Assembly (NCBI GenBank): GCA_963606965.1
Contig: CAVDAL010000086.1
Coordinates: 1 to 44,129 of the forward strand
Origin: CAVDAL01 sp963606965
GTDB lineage: Bacteria > Actinomycetota > Coriobacteriia > Coriobacteriales > QAMH01
DNA length: 44,129 nt
Direction: 5' to 3'
Shown here: piece after piece, positions 43,018-44,129 of the stretch
Position numbering within the stretch: position 1 is the first letter of the stretch
Layout of the letters: each line of letters opens with the position of its first letter
Made by a program: the position numbers and the translations under genes
The notes under the pieces: generated by a model
Databases searched by the model: none
The model's input: only the letters and a program-made list of their open reading frames with translations
What the model was told of the DNA's origin: nothing

Positions 43018-43680
43018 ATGTCAGAAGTTCACATTTCTCCTTCAATTTTGAGCGCAGACTTCATGAATTTAGGTTCTGAAGTCTGCGAAGTTGCTGCAGC
43101 TGGCGCAGACTGGATTCATGTCGATGTGATGGATGGGCACTTTGTTCCAAATTTAACAATTGGCCCTAATCATGTTAAAGCTTTGAAAAAAGTCACTGAC
43201 GTTCCTTTGGATGTTCATATTATGGTTTCAAACCCTGATGAACAAGCAAAGTGGTATTTGGATGCAGGGGCAGATTATTTGACATTTCATATTGAAGCTG
43301 CCAACAAGCCAATTGACATAACTGAAATGGCACATAAAGCTGGTGCAAAAGTTGGAATTTCTCTTAATCCTGAAACTGAAGCAGAAGCTATTTTTGACAT
43401 TTTGCCTCTTGTTGATCTTGTCTTAGTAATGAGCGTTCATCCTGGTTTTGGCGGGCAGTCATTTATTGAAAGTTCAGTTGAAAAAATTGCTGCAATAAAA
43501 GCTAAGTGTGAAGAGTTTGAAATAAATCCAATTATTGAAGTTGATGGCGGAATAAATGCAAAGACTGCACCTGCTTGCGTGAAGGCTGGTGCTTCATATC
43601 TTGTTGCTGGCAATGCCGTTTTTGGAAAAGCGGACAGAAGCTTAGCGATGAAAGAGATTCGCGATGCCTGCAAGTTCTAA
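43018..43680 (+). CDS. rpe: Ribulose-phosphate 3-epimerase
   Basis: A 220-residue TIM-barrel enzyme of the pentose phosphate pathway. The N-terminal ISPSILSADFMNLG, the metal-binding HVDVMDGHFVPNLTIGP and the VHPGFGGQSFI loop are all conserved. The ATG at 43018 gives the usual N-terminus; a TTG 15 nt upstream is possible. It lies 30 nt after gpsA and overlaps the cysteine desulfurase gene by 17 nt. Confidence 0.96.
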   Translation: MSEVHISPSILSADFMNLGSEVCEVAAAGADWIHVDVMDGHFVPNLTIGPNHVKALKKVTDVPLDVHIMVSNPDEQAKWYLDAGADYLTFHIEAANKPIDITEMAHKAGAKVGISLNPETEAEAIFDILPLVDLVLVMSVHPGFGGQSFIESSVEKIAAIKAKCEEFEINPIIEVDGGINAKTAPACVKAGASYLVAGNAVFGKADRSLAMKEIRDACKF

Positions 43681-44129
43681 AGATAAAGAATTAATCTATT
43701 TTGATTATGCTGCAACAGCACCATTTGATGAACGCTTAAAAGATGACATTTTAAACTCGTCATGGGCTAATGCAAATTCGCTGCATTCTATGGGCCAGGA
43801 AGCTAGGCGCCAGCTTGATGATGCTCGCCGCAAGCTTAGCTATGAACTTGGAGCACGTCGTCCATCTGAAATTATATTTACATCTTGCGCTACAGAATCA
43901 TGTAATACTGTTTTTGAAGGCGCAATCACGCATAAGATGACCCATGTTTTGATTTCTGAAATTGAGCATCCTGCTGTCACGCGGGCGGCAAATGCTTTGA
44001 AAGAAAAGGGGATTAAAGTAGCAACGATAGCTCCTTCATGCAAAGGTATTGTTGAAGCTAGCGCATTGGATGAAAAACTTTGCGCTTTAGAAAGCGCTGG
44101 CGCAAATGTTGGCATTGTTGCCATACAGA
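43664..44129 (+). CDS. Cysteine desulfurase (NifS/IscS family), N-terminal part, cut by window end
   Basis: The first 155 residues of a PLP enzyme that takes sulfur from cysteine for Fe-S clusters and tRNA thiolation. The ATG at 43664 is followed by IYFDYAATAPFD, the hallmark of the family, and by SMGQEARRQLDDARRKL, IIFTSCATESCNTV and ISEIEHPAV. The usual TSGGTEANN region here reads TSCATESCN, with two Cys, and still has the Thr and Glu-Ser pattern. The PLP Lys and active Cys lie beyond the window. It starts 17 nt inside rpe, so the two are co-expressed. Whether it serves NifU-type scaffolds or MnmA cannot be told here. Confidence 0.92.
   Translation, partial: MPASSKDKELIYFDYAATAPFDERLKDDILNSSWANANSLHSMGQEARRQLDDARRKLSYELGARRPSEIIFTSCATESCNTVFEGAITHKMTHVLISEIEHPAVTRAANALKEKGIKVATIAPSCKGIVEASALDEKLCALESAGANVGIVAIQ

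Noticed and set aside
1..44129. CRISPR array, insertion sequence or prophage
   Set aside because: No regularly spaced repeats, transposase, integrase or phage structural gene was found.

Overview
The window is about 44 kb of a low-GC chromosome, dense in genes and almost all on the + strand. The best fit is an anaerobic Actinomycetota of class Coriobacteriia. This is inferred from the cmk-plsC-ispH-der-plsY-gpsA order, the scpA-scpB-rluB block, a RecJ-helicase fusion, BspA-like and Fn3 surface proteins with Lys-rich C-termini, and a likely leaderless gene. No gene was matched to a database, so the taxon is an inference.

Region 1 (1-6272) is an accessory envelope operon. It encodes the C-terminus of a Gly/Ser-rich membrane-anchored surface protein, a secreted Fn3 protein, an ExbB/TolQ/MotA-type channel subunit, a DUF2149 protein that looks like ExbD, a membrane-anchored protein resembling the sulfite-oxidase fold, and a complete FecBCD-type ABC importer. 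Proton-driven energisation beside an ABC importer, in what should be a single-membrane cell, is the most intriguing system here.

Region 2 (6273-14216) holds one 2512-residue BspA-like surface protein. A run of eight G just after its signal peptide is placed so that gain or loss of one G gives an immediate stop, which suggests phase variation. Its upstream region carries direct and inverted repeats. It ends in a strong terminator facing the oppositely oriented nifU-like gene.

Region 3 (14217-29225) is housekeeping: NifU-like, metK, priA, rplS (with a structured leader), rnhB, secD, secF, a RecJ-HIRAN-helicase fusion, rel and a metallo-beta-lactamase-fold hydrolase. Region 4 (29226-29647) has tRNA-Asn and tRNA-Val. 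Region 5 (29648-35931) has an ABC-F protein, an M50 protease, scpA, scpB, rluB and trpS. Region 6 (35928-37517, minus strand) has two cyclophilin-like lipoproteins, the second without its catalytic residues. Region 7 (37705-44129) has cmk, plsC, ispH, der, plsY, gpsA, rpe and the start of a cysteine desulfurase gene cut by the window end.

No insertion sequence, prophage or CRISPR array was seen.
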